The translations under genes and the position numbers were made by a program. The notes below the pieces were generated by a model that was given only the letters and a program-made list of their open reading frames with translations, was not told where the DNA came from and searched no databases. This document shows positions 22,621 to 34,769 of a DNA stretch of 64,000 bases, in pieces. Within the stretch, counting starts at the first letter, position 1; each line of letters starts with the position of its first letter. The stretch spans positions 804,386-868,385 of the forward strand of contig NW_004624779.1 of NCBI RefSeq assembly GCF_000247695.1, read 5' to 3'. Source of the DNA: Heterocephalus glaber (Eukaryota; Chordata; Mammalia; Rodentia; Bathyergidae).

Positions 22621-23771
22621 ATATTTCAGAAGGGAACAATTCTTGAATTCCAGTGGATGATATATGTAATTATTCATCAAAATTATTGATTTAATTTTTG
22701 ATAATTCTAAAATATGAGTGGGAGAACAAATGAAAGGTACTGGTACTTCAACTGCTCAAAATGTATCCGTTAATACCTTTATACTTCTCTGATATCTTGT
22801 TAGACATATTGACTGCTTGAATAAAAGATTGCTGTGAAGGGTAAGTTAATGTGTTTCATATACTAAGCTCCTTTATTTATTATCTGGTCTCCTTGTAAAT
22901 TACTCTTTTTATGTATTGAAAGATGAATAAGCTTCCTGCACTATTCCTTCTTGTTAACCCCTGGGTCATTTTTTACCTGTAACAGTTTGTAAGTTCAGGG
23001 GTTTTTTAAACCTCAAAAAGAGTTTATAATTTATAACCTTAAATATTTGTTTTGTTTTGTTGTTCTCACTTTTTCATAGATGACTCCAGTTATGCATATT
23101 ACTTCCAAATCAGTCATTTTTCTTAATTGTGTACTCGTCATACAAATACCTTTTCCAATTTAATTTTATTTCCTTTTTCATTTTTCTTTTGTTTTGAGAA
23201 TAGCCTGTTTTACAATGAACTTCTTGCAATTTCAGATTAATTTTTTCATAGTTTTAGGCTTTTTATATATTTTTTCCTAAGTTCTGCACGCTGATATGAT
23301 TCAACATATCTTGCCAGGGGATGTATGTTTGATTTGTACCTAGATTTGATAGACAAGTTAATCTAATAATATTTTTAAACTTATAAGGAACATCCCCCTT
23401 CTTTAAAAAAATGGTTTCTTTGGATGGATCTTCTCCTGGTGTGTTCATGAATCATTGAAGGTGAATTTTGTCTGCATCAAACATTGGCCAGGAATATATG
23501 TTAGAGGGAGAGAGAAAAAACAATAGTGTTCAAGACAGGTTGAATTCTTCTTATAATAAAGGGTTCTGCATGTAACATTTCCCAGTGTAGCGGACATGGG
23601 CATCAATTGATCTTTTCTCAATTCAAATCTTCTTTTATCCTGCAATAGAGAAAGTATTACTTATGTATATGGATTGTCCAGATGATTGCTAATTTAGTCC
23701 CAACTTCTCTGCTTCCTGGAATCACACCGAGTTACGTAAAATTCATGCCAGGTGTATTGCTATTTCTGCTA

Positions 23772-23818
23772 CAAAAAAAAGGAAAGAAAGAAAGAAACAA
23801 ACAAACAAACAAACAAAC
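23772..23818. repeat. (GAAA)n(CAAA)n microsatellite
   Basis: An A-run leads into about four GAAA units and then five or six CAAA units. It may be the decayed tail of a lost retroposon, but no body is recognisable upstream. Confidence 0.85.
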
Positions 23819-23858
23819 TTAGGCTTACATCCTAGCAGGCCCTTAATTTTGTAGACTT

Positions 23859-23883
23859 TGTGTGTGTGTGTGTGTGTGTGTGT
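23859..23883. repeat. (TG)n microsatellite
   Basis: About 12 uninterrupted TG units. Confidence 0.9.
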
Positions 23884-26800
23884 ATCTTTCTCTGAATTGA
23901 AATTTTCTAATGTCATCTCTACATTATCAGTCATTAGCTTCTTTCCATTTGCTTCACTACATAAACCCTACTGCAATCCAGCTGTCCAGATAACTTGGGA
24001 TCTGGAGTTTTAGCTATCTTCCAATTTCACCAAACATGATATTTCTGTTTTCATTCATGATTCTTCTTTGGGGTTCAAATGACTTCTAAAAGACAAAGAG
24101 GAAATGCTGATTTTATATTCCAATATTCAATCAAAGAGACCTCTTCATTATTTTTCTTTTGATTTTTGACTCATTTATTTTTAATGAGGGTAGGTTAGTT
24201 CTTCAAGAATTTTATAATGATGAACAGAAGACATGTACCCAGAGCCCTTACATATTTAAAACACTTTCTTATCTTCACACATGAAACTTTATATACGCTA
24301 CTTATACCAGGCTAGATGCAAGTTACTAGGAAAAGTATGTTTTCCTCATAACTCCAAAGAAAGCATTTTGGTTATTTCCTATTCTTGAACATTGCTATGT
24401 GGAAATCTCAAACCATCCTAAATTTGCCATCCTATGTGACTGTTTCTTCTTACAGAATACTTTTACTATTCTTTCCTTAACATAAAAGTCCAATATCATC
24501 ATCAAATTATGTCTCAATTATTCTCTATTCTTTATTAATTCATACTATGTTTCTAGTAACCCCTCTCAATGAGTGTGACAGATTGTACTTTCCAAAATCA
24601 CAATACCGTCCATCCCATGTGTGTTTCTTAAAATGTGACAATGTCATTCATAGAGAGGAGGGGTGTGTGTTTCTCACTCAAAATGTGGACACATTTGTAG
24701 AAGACGTGACTCAGATTTTTGAGACTACATCATAAAAATGCCTCGCACATCTGCCTTGTTCTCTTTAAACATTACTTCCTGGAAGCCCAAAGACCCTGGG
24801 TAGGCAGGCCAGCTGTCTCTGGGCACAAGTATTCTAAGGAGACCCAAGGAGCCCAGGCTGAGACCACATGGAGAAGCCCTAAGAGCTCTTCATGGAGAGA
24901 GTGTGATGCCTGACCAGCCTGGTGGTTACAACTATGACATTAGAGTCACTGAACCAGAACTACCTGGGAAAACACAGGATATTTTGAAAAAGAGTTGCTT
25001 TAAATCTTTAGATTTTGAGTGAATTCCTATGCAATAATAGATAAGTGAAAATATACAGATTCAAATCTTTCCTTTTTGATAAAGCATTCTTCTAAATGCC
25101 TTTAAATATTTTTTTCTAATCCAAGCAAGTTCCAAGCAAGAAATCTTATACATGTATTGTATAAATATAATGCCATGCTCAAATGCTTATCATTTCCTCA
25201 TTAAGAACTTCTATTCTTTTAATTTTTCTTGAAATATGTATGATCTTATGTTACACCTATATAATTTTCTTGTTTCATAGTGTATGAGGTTGTTTGTTTT
25301 CTTGATTTTTTACTGTATAAGTTTCAGTGTCTTCTAATTCAGCTTTTAAGTACTTTAATATTTTATATTTCTCTCTAATTTTTCTTGGATTTATCAATAC
25401 CTCCTATATTTTATATGATTACTTGTTTCATACAAATTCTGTGCTCTCTTTAATTTCCTGGAAAATGGAAATATATTTTTAAGAATACTCTTCACTTTCC
25501 TGAGTAAAATCTGATCCTAAAATTGAATTTTCTTTGCCTTCAGAATGCTAACTTATCCTGCCTTTGTTTTGTGGCATATTTTGCACCCTAAATGTTTTTA
25601 CATTTAATCATGTCTAAGTGTATATATAGGGTGTACACATAGGGTGTATATATAGAGTATATATACATATATATGAGTGTCTATTCTTGGAACATACAGA
25701 ACAATCGTGTGAGTAGATTCTCTTCTAGCCTCTCTCCTTTATAAGCTATCCTTAGAACTCTCTCTCTAGAGCTCCAGCTAGAGAGCTAAATACTGTTGTC
25801 TTATTTTGGGTGGTTTTGCTGGTTTCTCTGGTTCATTCTTTTAGTGCTATGTCAGAAGTGTAAAACAGTAGACATTATGACTGTCTTAGGACAGCAAACA
25901 ACTAGTAGAGGACCTTTTATCTCCTAAGTTGTAAATCCATCTCATCCTCTCCACAGAATGTGTGGTCAGTTCCATAGGCTTAAATAAGAATTTCCATCTT
26001 CCATTCACTACATCTACCAAGTCCTCCAACAGCTTTATCTTCTCAGATGCTTTGCGGTTCTTGCACCAACGTCTGTCCACCTCTTGCTTACTTTTACATA
26101 TTATTTGACACCAGGACACTTTTGTTTCAGAAACTCTATGGAGATTTAAGATGACACAGATTATAAATCCAATTCCATGCTCTGCTTGAAAGCAAGAATG
26201 CATTTCAAGCAGAGTGACTCTCATCTTACTTCATTTCATGGCTCCCCAAATCCCCCGTCCTTATGTTTCAAGACTTAAGTATTCTGGTTGGACGATTCAC
26301 AACTCTGGTAGTAACTTTGTTGAAATAACATTATATTCACCATTCTGGAGAAATTGTTGAATCTCAGAGCCTTCTTCCATTTTATTGTGTCAAGAAGATG
26401 TTTAAGATTCGTGGTTTACTGGAAATTGTCTTTTTCCTTTTTCATGCATTGTGTATATTTGATGAATTTAGGGAAGAGCGCTTCACCAGTGTTCAGTCAC
26501 TATTTCTTTGTGCTGAAAAAACTCCAACCAGTGCTTTTTAGCCTGACAGATTTGTGATTGTTTCTTTCTCCTAAATTTGCATATGCTGCCAAGAAGCTTC
26601 CAGGATTCCAAGAATTATTATTAAGAATTTTAGATATTTCAGCAAGGAATTTTATCTCTGCTAATAAGATCATTGCTGTGTAGCTGGAGCTAAACATACC
26701 TCATTTCATGCTCCCTTGATGCTCTGTGGATAAATGTGAAACATCCCTTTGTGACCAAATGTACAATTCAATGGAATTGCATGGCCTCAATTCTTTAAAT

Positions 26801-27963
26801 GTCTTGTGAGTGTCAAGAGTGGAGAGTGAACCTTTCCTGATTGGCATATGTCAACCATCATGAGCTTCATGGTCATATATGGTGATAAGAGAGTTGGTGA
26901 CTGTTGGGACTCACAGATAAAAACATCTTCCATTGAATCTGCTGCAAGAGACATAGTGTTCCCCCTTCTGAGTTGTGACCTGTCTCTGTCCTTAAGATCC
27001 GGCTGTAAGACAGGCTGTCAAAGATAAGACAGGATGTGACAGAGACCTTGCTACAGGGCACCTCAGGTAAAGTTTTAATAGCTGTTTCTGCTTGAATAAG
27101 AATCCTCTTGATGCCTAGTTTTTTCTCCCAGTACAATGAAGCAATATCTTCATATTTCTAAAATGACACTTCCATCTGGGAGAAATAACAGTTCAATGCA
27201 TTAATTGATGCCAATTTCACATGGAACAATTTTATGGAAAGCACTTAGTTCTGATTTTCCAGGTCTCTATGGATGATGTAACTGTTCTTATTTCATTAAA
27301 TAAAGAGCTGTCTTTACCCATGTACAAGAGGAGGAAGAAAATAGCTATGGATTCTACACAAGTAATAGGATGTATGTAAACAGTTAAGGTTGGCATTTGT
27401 TTTCCCTCCTGTTTACAAATATATTGGGTAGGTACTGAAATAAAATATATGCCACTGCATTAAGCGAATCCTACCTGAAGGGTAACAAACAGTGATCAGT
27501 GCTGGCCAAGCCAGTGATGGTGAGAGTGAGATGGATTGGGAAGACCTGAGATGGCTGATAAATTACTTGATCAACAGAATGAAGGGATGGCCTTTCTGCT
27601 TTTCATTTTTCTTCTTTCCACAAATGTTCTGTTATGTTTTTCTATAGAGTACAATAACATTCCTTGCAATGTAATATTGTGTATGTACATCTCTTCTCTA
27701 AGCTCATTTTTCTTCATTGCTCAGTCTTGACACTGAGTGATAGCTCAGTGGTGTCTCAAGGATTATCAGTCAATCACAAATATTCACTGAGACCACAGCA
27801 TGTGTTGATAACTCTCCCATTCATTTTGGGGTGGTTCAGATGAAAGCAGGATATCAGTCCTTGATCTAAGATAAGAACTAGAAGAGAAAGATGAAATAGA
27901 ATAAAGGACATGATTCACTGGAATTACCAAAGGTTCATTCCAGGTGTCTCTTCTTTTTTTCTT

Positions 27964-27964
<1 letters not shown>

Positions 27965-28009
<45 letters not shown>
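27965..28009. repeat. (TC)n microsatellite
   Basis: About 22 uninterrupted TC units, preceded by a T-run. The plus frame 27963-28145 begins with this repeat and is not a gene. Confidence 0.93.
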
Positions 28010-28011
<2 letters not shown>

Positions 28012-28079
28012 ATCACAGGAATTTCATCTGCTCACAGAGGCTTTTTAGTTCATGCATTATACAAATAGAATCCAGTGCC

Positions 28080-28190
28080 TCTAATGTATCACATCCCAGG
28101 CAAGAAGCTAAGAATTCAAAGAATAAGACTTGGTCTTTGTCCTGAAAGAGCTTGCAGTGTAGTGGTAAAGATGAACACATAGAGTCATTA
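28080..28190 (+). repeat. L2-like relic
   Basis: TCCCAGGCAAGAAGCTAAGA, ATAAGACTTGGTCTTTGTCC and GAAAGAGCTTGCAGTGTAGT follow the well-known L2 3'-end phrase about a dose or size increase 'ccctgccctcaaggagctcacagtctag'. Diverged, limits approximate. Confidence 0.45.
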
Positions 28191-28342
28191 CACAGTAAAT
28201 CATTGCTTACAAGTTCATGGAGCATAGAGTATGGCCATTTAATCGTACTTCAAGGGTAGCAGAATATGTTCCTGGAGGAGCTGGTATTTGTGCAGACATG
28301 ATGAATAAGGCATGAATAGGAGAAAGAACATATGATAAGCAG

Positions 28343-28397
28343 ACTGGACATGGGCAGTCTTGATAAGCAAGACAAAGGGAAACTGCCCATGTCCAGT
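28343..28397. repeat. 16-bp perfect inverted repeat with 23-nt loop
   Basis: ACTGGACATGGGCAGT (28343-28358) and its exact reverse complement ACTGCCCATGTCCAGT (28382-28397) face each other across 23 bases. No terminator or RNA gene context is present. The arm looks like a locally templated inverted duplication rather than a transposon end. Confidence 0.85.
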
Positions 28398-28409
28398 GTT
28401 GCTGAAGCC

Positions 28410-30290
28410 AAGAGCAAAGGTGGAGTCAAAAGGGAGAGAGGCAGAGCTTGATTTCCACATTAGGAAACTGGGATTGTAGACTCTGAGCGGTGGAAGCTAC
28501 TCAGAGTTTTAAAAAAAAGAATGACAGGGTCAGATTTCTATTTTACATTTATATGATGGTTCAGTGACAGAATGATTTCAAGGGAACAAGACTAAGTTAG
28601 AAAAAAATGATCAATACACTCTTTGAGTGGTCAGATTTCAAGACGATGAAAGTGTGGTCCAAAGTCATATTTGTAGATAGAGAGAAGGAAGACAGATTTG
28701 AAAAATATTTAGATAAAACCGGAAAAACTTTGTTGTACTTGGAGCTGGCATGAGAAACAGCAGGGTAAAAGAAAATCCAAACTACCGATGTACATACTCT
28801 GCCAAAGAGTCAAAGCAATGTACATTTTTGTCACTCAATGGCCCAGTTTACTTTTTCCTTATTAAGTGCCATTGTCTTTCTTTGTGAATTGTTTAGAGAT
28901 GGGAGTACTTGTGTAACTGTCACTCATCAATACTCCCCCCCCCCAGATTTCATTAATGTGGAATTTGAGAGGCAACCACTGGAAACACCTACTCAAAGCA
29001 CCTTGACTTTTCTTATAGGCTCTGAAAAACTTGACGCATTGTCTTCTACAGTGCACAAGCTAGGGAGTCTCTGTGTTCCTCAAGAGGGCGCTACATAGAA
29101 GAAGGCAGATGTGTGGCTGCAAACACCACCTTCATCTGGTCTCTGTGAGCTAGGATGTCTTTTCCTGTGTTTCTTAGCACCACTGCAATTCTTCACTCCA
29201 TATCAAAAAATATATATGAAGAAAAAAAAGCCCCTGAATCTGCTGCCAATAGAGCAAAATGCAACTCCTGGAGTCAGCTGCTTCATTATGACCCATCAGT
29301 TTTTGAAGATGTGATTCATAGACAGGAAATACAGAGCGTTCTTCTCCATTCATGCCCCAAATCTTCATTTTGTCAACTACATAGAAGATTAGAGATCCCA
29401 TGTTTTCTTCTATCTTTTGTTGGCTGTAGAGGCAAGTCATCTACTTCTATGTGTTCGGTACCATCCATGTATTTCTGCTTCATTAATATACCTTAAATAA
29501 TATTAATGATAGTTGCAATATTTAATGCCTAGAAAATATACTTGCAAATTTTAAAATGATGAATTAAGGAGTAGTTCTTCCAATAGAAAATGCCTGTAAC
29601 CTTTAAAAGTATCATTAACAAAGTGTAGACTAACAGTCTAAGACAAAAGCTATAAAACATCCTTAATACAGAGAGATGACACAGATTGGATCAAGTAATT
29701 AGGCCCAAATCAATAAAGCTGTAAGAAATAGTTACCTGAACATGGAGAGGAAATTCTACAACTCATCTAGGAAAATAGAAAATTCCTTTTAGGATAGACT
29801 CTTAAAGACACTGCATGATTGGTAGTATCTATTTCAAATACAGCAAAAGAAAAAGCAAGCCTAGCAATGCATAATCAAAACAAAAACAACAAATGCTAAA
29901 GCAGCAAAAGCCACAACCAAGAAAATAGTTTTTATAATATACTCTCAGTCAGAATTTTAAGAGGAAAATTACTGTGCTATCTTCCAAATTAAGTAAACGT
30001 GGCTACTTGTGTGGCGCTAAAACTCATCATATGCACAGCATGCTTCTAGTTTGTATCTTGATGATTACTGAACTATTGTAAACAAGCATGCCAAGAAGCG
30101 TATGTCAAGAATGATGTACTTATTTTGTAGAACTAACCAAGAAAACATGTTGCAAATGGAAGTAACATTGCAAAGAGACAAATTCATTTCCCCATTGATA
30201 TGTTGATGGACTGCATGTATAGTATTTTAGTTCTTTATTCAGAATCACCATGTAAACAGGCAACCATTCTTAACCAGTCCTATTTCTTAC
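28410..30290. other. No recognised feature
   Basis: Unassigned single-copy-looking DNA. Frames 28838-29098, 29155-29496 and 29174-29440 (minus) overlap in several frames and have no recognisable domain. Confidence 0.45.
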
Positions 30291-30306
30291 CTTTTAGGAA
30301 TTTTGT

Positions 30307-30397
30307 TGGTGGAGAATTAGCTCAATGGTTTTGCCGCCTGCTGCACAAGCACAAGGACCCGAGTTCAATCCCCGGTACAAAAAAAAAAAAAAAAAAA
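30307..30397 (+). repeat. ID SINE, plus orientation
   Basis: The body runs GAGAATTAGCTCAATGGTTT through GAGTTCAATCCCCGGTAC and ends in a 19-base A-tail. A perfect 9-base direct repeat GAATTTTGT (30298-30306 and 30398-30406) flanks it. The head is slightly degraded. The frame 30200-30415 reads through it. Confidence 0.93.
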
Positions 30398-30638
30398 GAA
30401 TTTTGTCAATACTGAGCTAGCTCAAGCCTGTGCTGCTTACAAAAGCCAAAATAACACTTAGTTGGATCAATAATATAAAATATTTGTGTGAAGATTTAAG
30501 TGGATTAATAAAATTTGGTTCACAAAATAAAAAGACTTTTAAATATTAGCTTTACTTTATTTTTTAATAACTTTAATGCAGGCAGTGATATAGGAAATAA
30601 TACCGGAGATGAAATATGAAATAGTATATCTCCCAACC

Positions 30639-31225
30639 TGTTAGCTGTGTAGTACACCAAGTTCTTGTTCTCTAAAAATCAAAGAATAAATTCTAAGAAC
30701 AAAGGTTAAGAGTAGGAGATATTTATTGATAAGAAAACTCGTGGAGGGCAGGAGAGGTTCTGAGTGGGTACCTGGGACTCCACTTTATAGAGGAGTTTTA
30801 TAGGGTGAAACCCATGTAGGTACAATGTGGACCACAACCATGATCAACCAATAAGGTTACAAGTAGAATCACTTAGGTAATGGTGGTCCAATTGGGAAAC
30901 AAGTCACGTAACAAGTGTGGAAGGAAAGAACAAAGATTCTCCAAGGAAATGTGGGTCCAGAGGTCTCTGATCACCCACCGGGGTGGTTGATGTCTATCTA
31001 GACTTCATTAGGCCCAGTGTTTGTTTTCTGAGGAAGTACACAGGTATGGTCAACTTGTCTTTATCTTGAGGCCCGGTTTCTAACTGATATGTCTCCAGTG
31101 TGTATCGGGTGTCTCATCTTTGTCCTGACCCTCTTGAGAACTTAGCCCTATTTGACTGCCTATAATATTTCTACTTAATTCTTCTGTCTGTAAGAATAAT
31201 AAGTTATACCTGTTGTGAAATATCA
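30639..31225 (-). mobile_element. Probable solo LTR, minus orientation
   Basis: On the minus strand a TATA box (CTATAAAAC, complement of 30795-30803) lies upstream of a polyadenylation signal (CAATAAAT, complement of 30721-30730), and the left edge TGTTAG is the complement of a 3' end in CTAACA. This is the U3-R-U5 layout of an endogenous retrovirus LTR. The right (5') edge is uncertain and no target duplication was found. No internal viral genes are adjacent. The minus frame 31080-31322 overlaps it and is not a gene. Confidence 0.5.
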
Positions 31226-31968
31226 GTCTCCTGTTTGGTGGCACAGGGTAGGGGAAGGCAACAGGACAATCTGTGGAAAGTGAAGTCATTGATGAGTCAC
31301 CTCCTTCAAAGAGCAACCTCATGTTTTTATCCTAGTGCACTGTGTAAATACTATAACTTTTATGTGTATCATGATGTAAAAAATTCAGAGGAATTGATTA
31401 AAATATGGGTGTTAGCTTTTGAGGTATGTGTGTATGTCTGCCTCTACTTAACATTAATTTATCTTTGTTCATAGCTAATGTTTTGGACTTGGCTTTGAAT
31501 TGGAGCTATGGCTTGTAAGAATATTCTTTAGTCTTTCTGTGGCTGCCCTAAAAGAGACAATGCAATGTCCACACTGTGATTTAGTATCATTCTACCCATA
31601 AGAATCTGTCCTCCAGATCTCAACTAAGTAAAAACAAAAACTTTTGTAGATCCCACTGATCATACATAAGAATTTAATCCCAAGGTTCTCTCATAATAAA
31701 TGCACTTACTCATTCTCATCCTCAAATTATATAAAGCACAGCTGGGTAATCCAGTTTGTGTCATGAGGGCCATAGACATGTGAAAATGCCCAATTAAAAC
31801 ATATATGATGAGTTATGTCTACAATGGCAGTGTAGGAGCATTGATTGTATTTCCCATTACTCACAGATATCTAGATAAAAATTTCAAGCTCTGGTTACCC
31901 TACAAAATGTCAGTTATCCAAAGAACTGATAGGTGGTTAAATATGTCACTCCCCCCCCACCCCAATCT

Positions 31969-32050
31969 TTTTTTTGTACCAGGGATCAAACTCAGAACCT
32001 TGCGCTTGCAAGGCCCGTGCAGCGCCACTAAGCTAAACCCCAGCTCCCCC
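31969..32050 (-). repeat. ID SINE, minus orientation
   Basis: A T-run, then GTACCAGGGATCAAACTCAG, then CTTGCGCTTGCAAGGCCCGT and AAGCTAAACCCCAGC. It contains a small insertion relative to other copies. Near-identical AATCTTT flanks (5' CAATCTTT, 3' AAATCTTT) suggest the target duplication. A C-run lies just upstream. Confidence 0.88.
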
Positions 32051-32054
32051 AAAT

Positions 32055-34480
32055 CTTTAACACTCCCAATATTATTAAACCCAGTAATCAGCACTGGCAC
32101 TATAATTTTCATGAATGCAGAAGAAGGAAAATATTGCTTCTAGACAAAAATTTAGAACTAAACACCAGAATTTCTTAAGGGGCTTCATTATCCTTAGCCA
32201 AAACATTGCATCATTAGATCTGACTTACTAATTATGTACAGTATTAATATGAATAATTTTTTATTCAAAAAATATTTTGAACATAATTTAACTGCCAGGT
32301 AACCTTGTAGGCATGAGATACGAATATGTGGTAAAAATAAGATATCATGTTTTCTCTCTTAATGTTCCATATTACTGATAGGATGCTAAACACGAAAATA
32401 AATAATTACATTTCAATGAGTGTTGTTTTAGCATCGTAAGTACAGAATAGTTGAGACACAAAGGGAGGTTAACAAATCAATGTTAATTTGGTAGCAAAAC
32501 TCTTCACAGAGGCTTGACATTTAAATGTTTATGTATTTCCCTAGTAGAAAATATGGAGATGGAATTAAAAAGAAATGGTATTTAAAAAATGGTGTGTGCA
32601 GAGTACCCTAGGAAGTAAAGGGAGTCAGGCAATATTTGAAAAGAAAACATTCTGACTTTAGCGGCAATATTTGAACTACAAAATGAACATGTAACAAGGA
32701 TCTGGTGGAAGTTACATGCTAGATTCAGGTTAACACTTGTAGCCCTTGATCCCATCACCAAAGGATCGCCACTATATCTTTTGTTTTAGGTTAACTTCTA
32801 CCACTACCTTACTAAAGAACACAGCCTTGGGAGAATTTCTACTCAAAATAAAAATGAATTCAATTTCAGGAAGAAAAAGGAACTACGGCATCTTCCAGAT
32901 GGCATTGCAGTGTGAAAAGACTGGATTCCTGAACTGTGTAGCCCAAGTGGGGAATATGAAAGCCCATCTCCGGACCCGTGCTGGATTAGTGGGTGCCACT
33001 GAAGCTGCCATAGCACAATACCGGCTTCGCCAACACCATACTTGAGCCTCTAGCAGTCGCATTTCAACAGTGTATAGACACAGTGCAAGAGTTTGTGAGC
33101 ACTATCAAAGGACCAGGAAGAAACTGTGTGACTGCTCTATGAATTAGTACTAACATGTATTTAGATTAGATAAGACACTTATGCTACATTGAAAACAAAG
33201 TGATTAAAAACACATTTTCGCAAATCTCATTTGTGGCATATAGGACTTTCAGATTTGGCAGTTGTGTGATCTTAACAAATATGGTTTTAATAATAAATTA
33301 AGGTTTAATTTATGGGTTTTCCTTATTGGATTATTCAGAAATTAGTGCCCATTTGGGAAAGATCCTGTTGCATGGAAATGAGTGTGTGGGGACTAGAACA
33401 AGGTTAATGGATTTGGGTGTTTAGAATACATTTGTTCACTCAGTTCATCAGAAAGGCAGCCTAGGGCCTGAAAATGAAACTATCACCATCTGCACAGCAA
33501 CAGTTAGTATTCATCAAAATATTTAGTCAAAACAACCAGTTCAAAGTCCTATCTAATCTTCAAAGAGAGTCTGAGAGACCCTAAGCTCAATTGCATAGCA
33601 CTAAAATATGAGACCAAAGAGATTAAATGCTCTAATGTCATACTTCTAGCATAAGCAAATCACAATTATGATCAGGTCCTCCAGCTATGAATGCAAATTC
33701 TCAGCTACACCATAGGACCTCTGACTTATTTCTAAAAATATAACAATTTTCTTCTCTTGAATGTAAACAACAGTCATGAGTTTAGATTGTATGTGAATGG
33801 ATCAGAACCTCTGAACACTGTGTTTGGTGTGTATATAAGTCTTATAAGTGTCTGTGTTCTACAGCCTCCCCTTCTATAGGGCAATCATCTTTCATTTCAA
33901 AGGACTGGACCTGATGAAGCCTAACCTACCCATTTATCAGCTGTAGTCCTGCAGTCTGAGATTGAAACTGAGAAGTTCTTTCAAGCTGAAATAACAATTC
34001 TGCAAATGCAGGGACAACAGCAGAAAAGCTACAGGTAAAACTTCAGCAAAAACAAGAAAGAAGCTAACCTTCACAGGTAAGCAGAGAACAAACCAGCTCC
34101 AACAGGACACTCCTTTCTCTCATTATTATTTCTCAGTTCTTCAAGGCTCACCTGCATTTTCTCATCTTGCATTCTGTAAGATATGTTAGAATCTTTCCAA
34201 TAAACTCACATTAAAAAATGGTTCTTAGTGTGCAGACTGTGAAAGAAAGTGTGAAGCCAGAAGGAATCTCACCTAGTGCACGTAGCTGACAGTCCCTTAG
34301 AATTATATGGAAGAATAAAAGAACATGCTTGGTAAGTATCTGATATCTTGAGTATACAAAACCAGGAAGAGACAAACTCTATTCTAGACTTTTTACACTG
34401 ACAGTGGAGAAAATTAGGTCATACTACAGAGTGACAGCTAATGTCTAGTTCAAAAAAATTGTAAGAAAATTCTATGCTTT
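32055..34480. other. Mostly unassigned DNA
   Basis: No confident repeat. Contains the candidate exon-like segment at 32746-33045 and the TATA/polyA arrangement at 33831-34204 listed separately. Confidence 0.4.
32746..33045 (+). other. Unrecognised 99-codon open frame
   Basis: Open from ATG 32746 to TGA 33045. The second half is less AT-biased than the flanks and reads as ordinary-looking protein (for example LRTRAGLVGATEAAIAQYRL). An acceptor-like CAATTTCAG precedes GAAG at about 32870. I recognise no family, and it could be an exon, a retrocopy fragment or chance. No conservation can be judged from one sequence. Low confidence that it is coding. Confidence 0.15.
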
Positions 34481-34484
34481 GCCT

Positions 34485-34765
34485 TGTGTCAGTCAGAATA
34501 AGCTAAGTGATATGACAAAAACCATCAAAATTTCAAAAGCTTAGCATACTGAGAGTTTATCTGTCACTCAAGCAAATCTTCTGTTTAGGCAGCTGCCTTG
34601 GACAGATAGCCTACAAATAATAACTCAGGGGCAAAAGGTCAGCTCGTCAGTGGCTCACTTTGCCCCAGATCTTTAATTCCCATATTAAATCCTCTTTATC
34701 CAGGCAGTAGATGGATAGAGAAAGAGATTCCAGGAATTTAGAAACTTGCAAGTTAAGACACTGCC
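34485..34765. repeat. MaLR/MLT-like relic
   Basis: AGAATAAGCTAAGTGATATG, AAATTTCAAAAGCTTAGCAT and GAGAGTTTATCTGTCACTCA resemble a widespread mammalian LTR-derived repeat with the theme 'aataagctaggctatgc... ctcagtggctta... tttatttctcactc'. Diverged, family uncertain. Confidence 0.35.
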
Positions 34766-34769
34766 TGCT

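Larger units (their letters stand above)
22630..27960. other. AT-rich DNA, mostly unassigned
   Basis: Over 5 kb without a confidently nameable element apart from microsatellites at 23772-23818 and 23859-23883 and a TA/TG tract at 25617-25678. Scattered T-rich text may be degraded antisense L1. Frames inside (24547-24735, 25886-26224, 26354-26557, 26873-27136 and others) are 60-112 codons, lack recognisable domains, and do not line up as exons that I can defend. Confidence 0.5.

Noticed and set aside
25762..25785. Small inverted repeat CTCTCTAG / CTAGAGAG
   Set aside because: 8-bp arms in a TC/AG-rich stretch are expected by chance.
27963..28145. Frame starting in Ser-Leu repeats
   Set aside because: Pure product of the (TC)n microsatellite.
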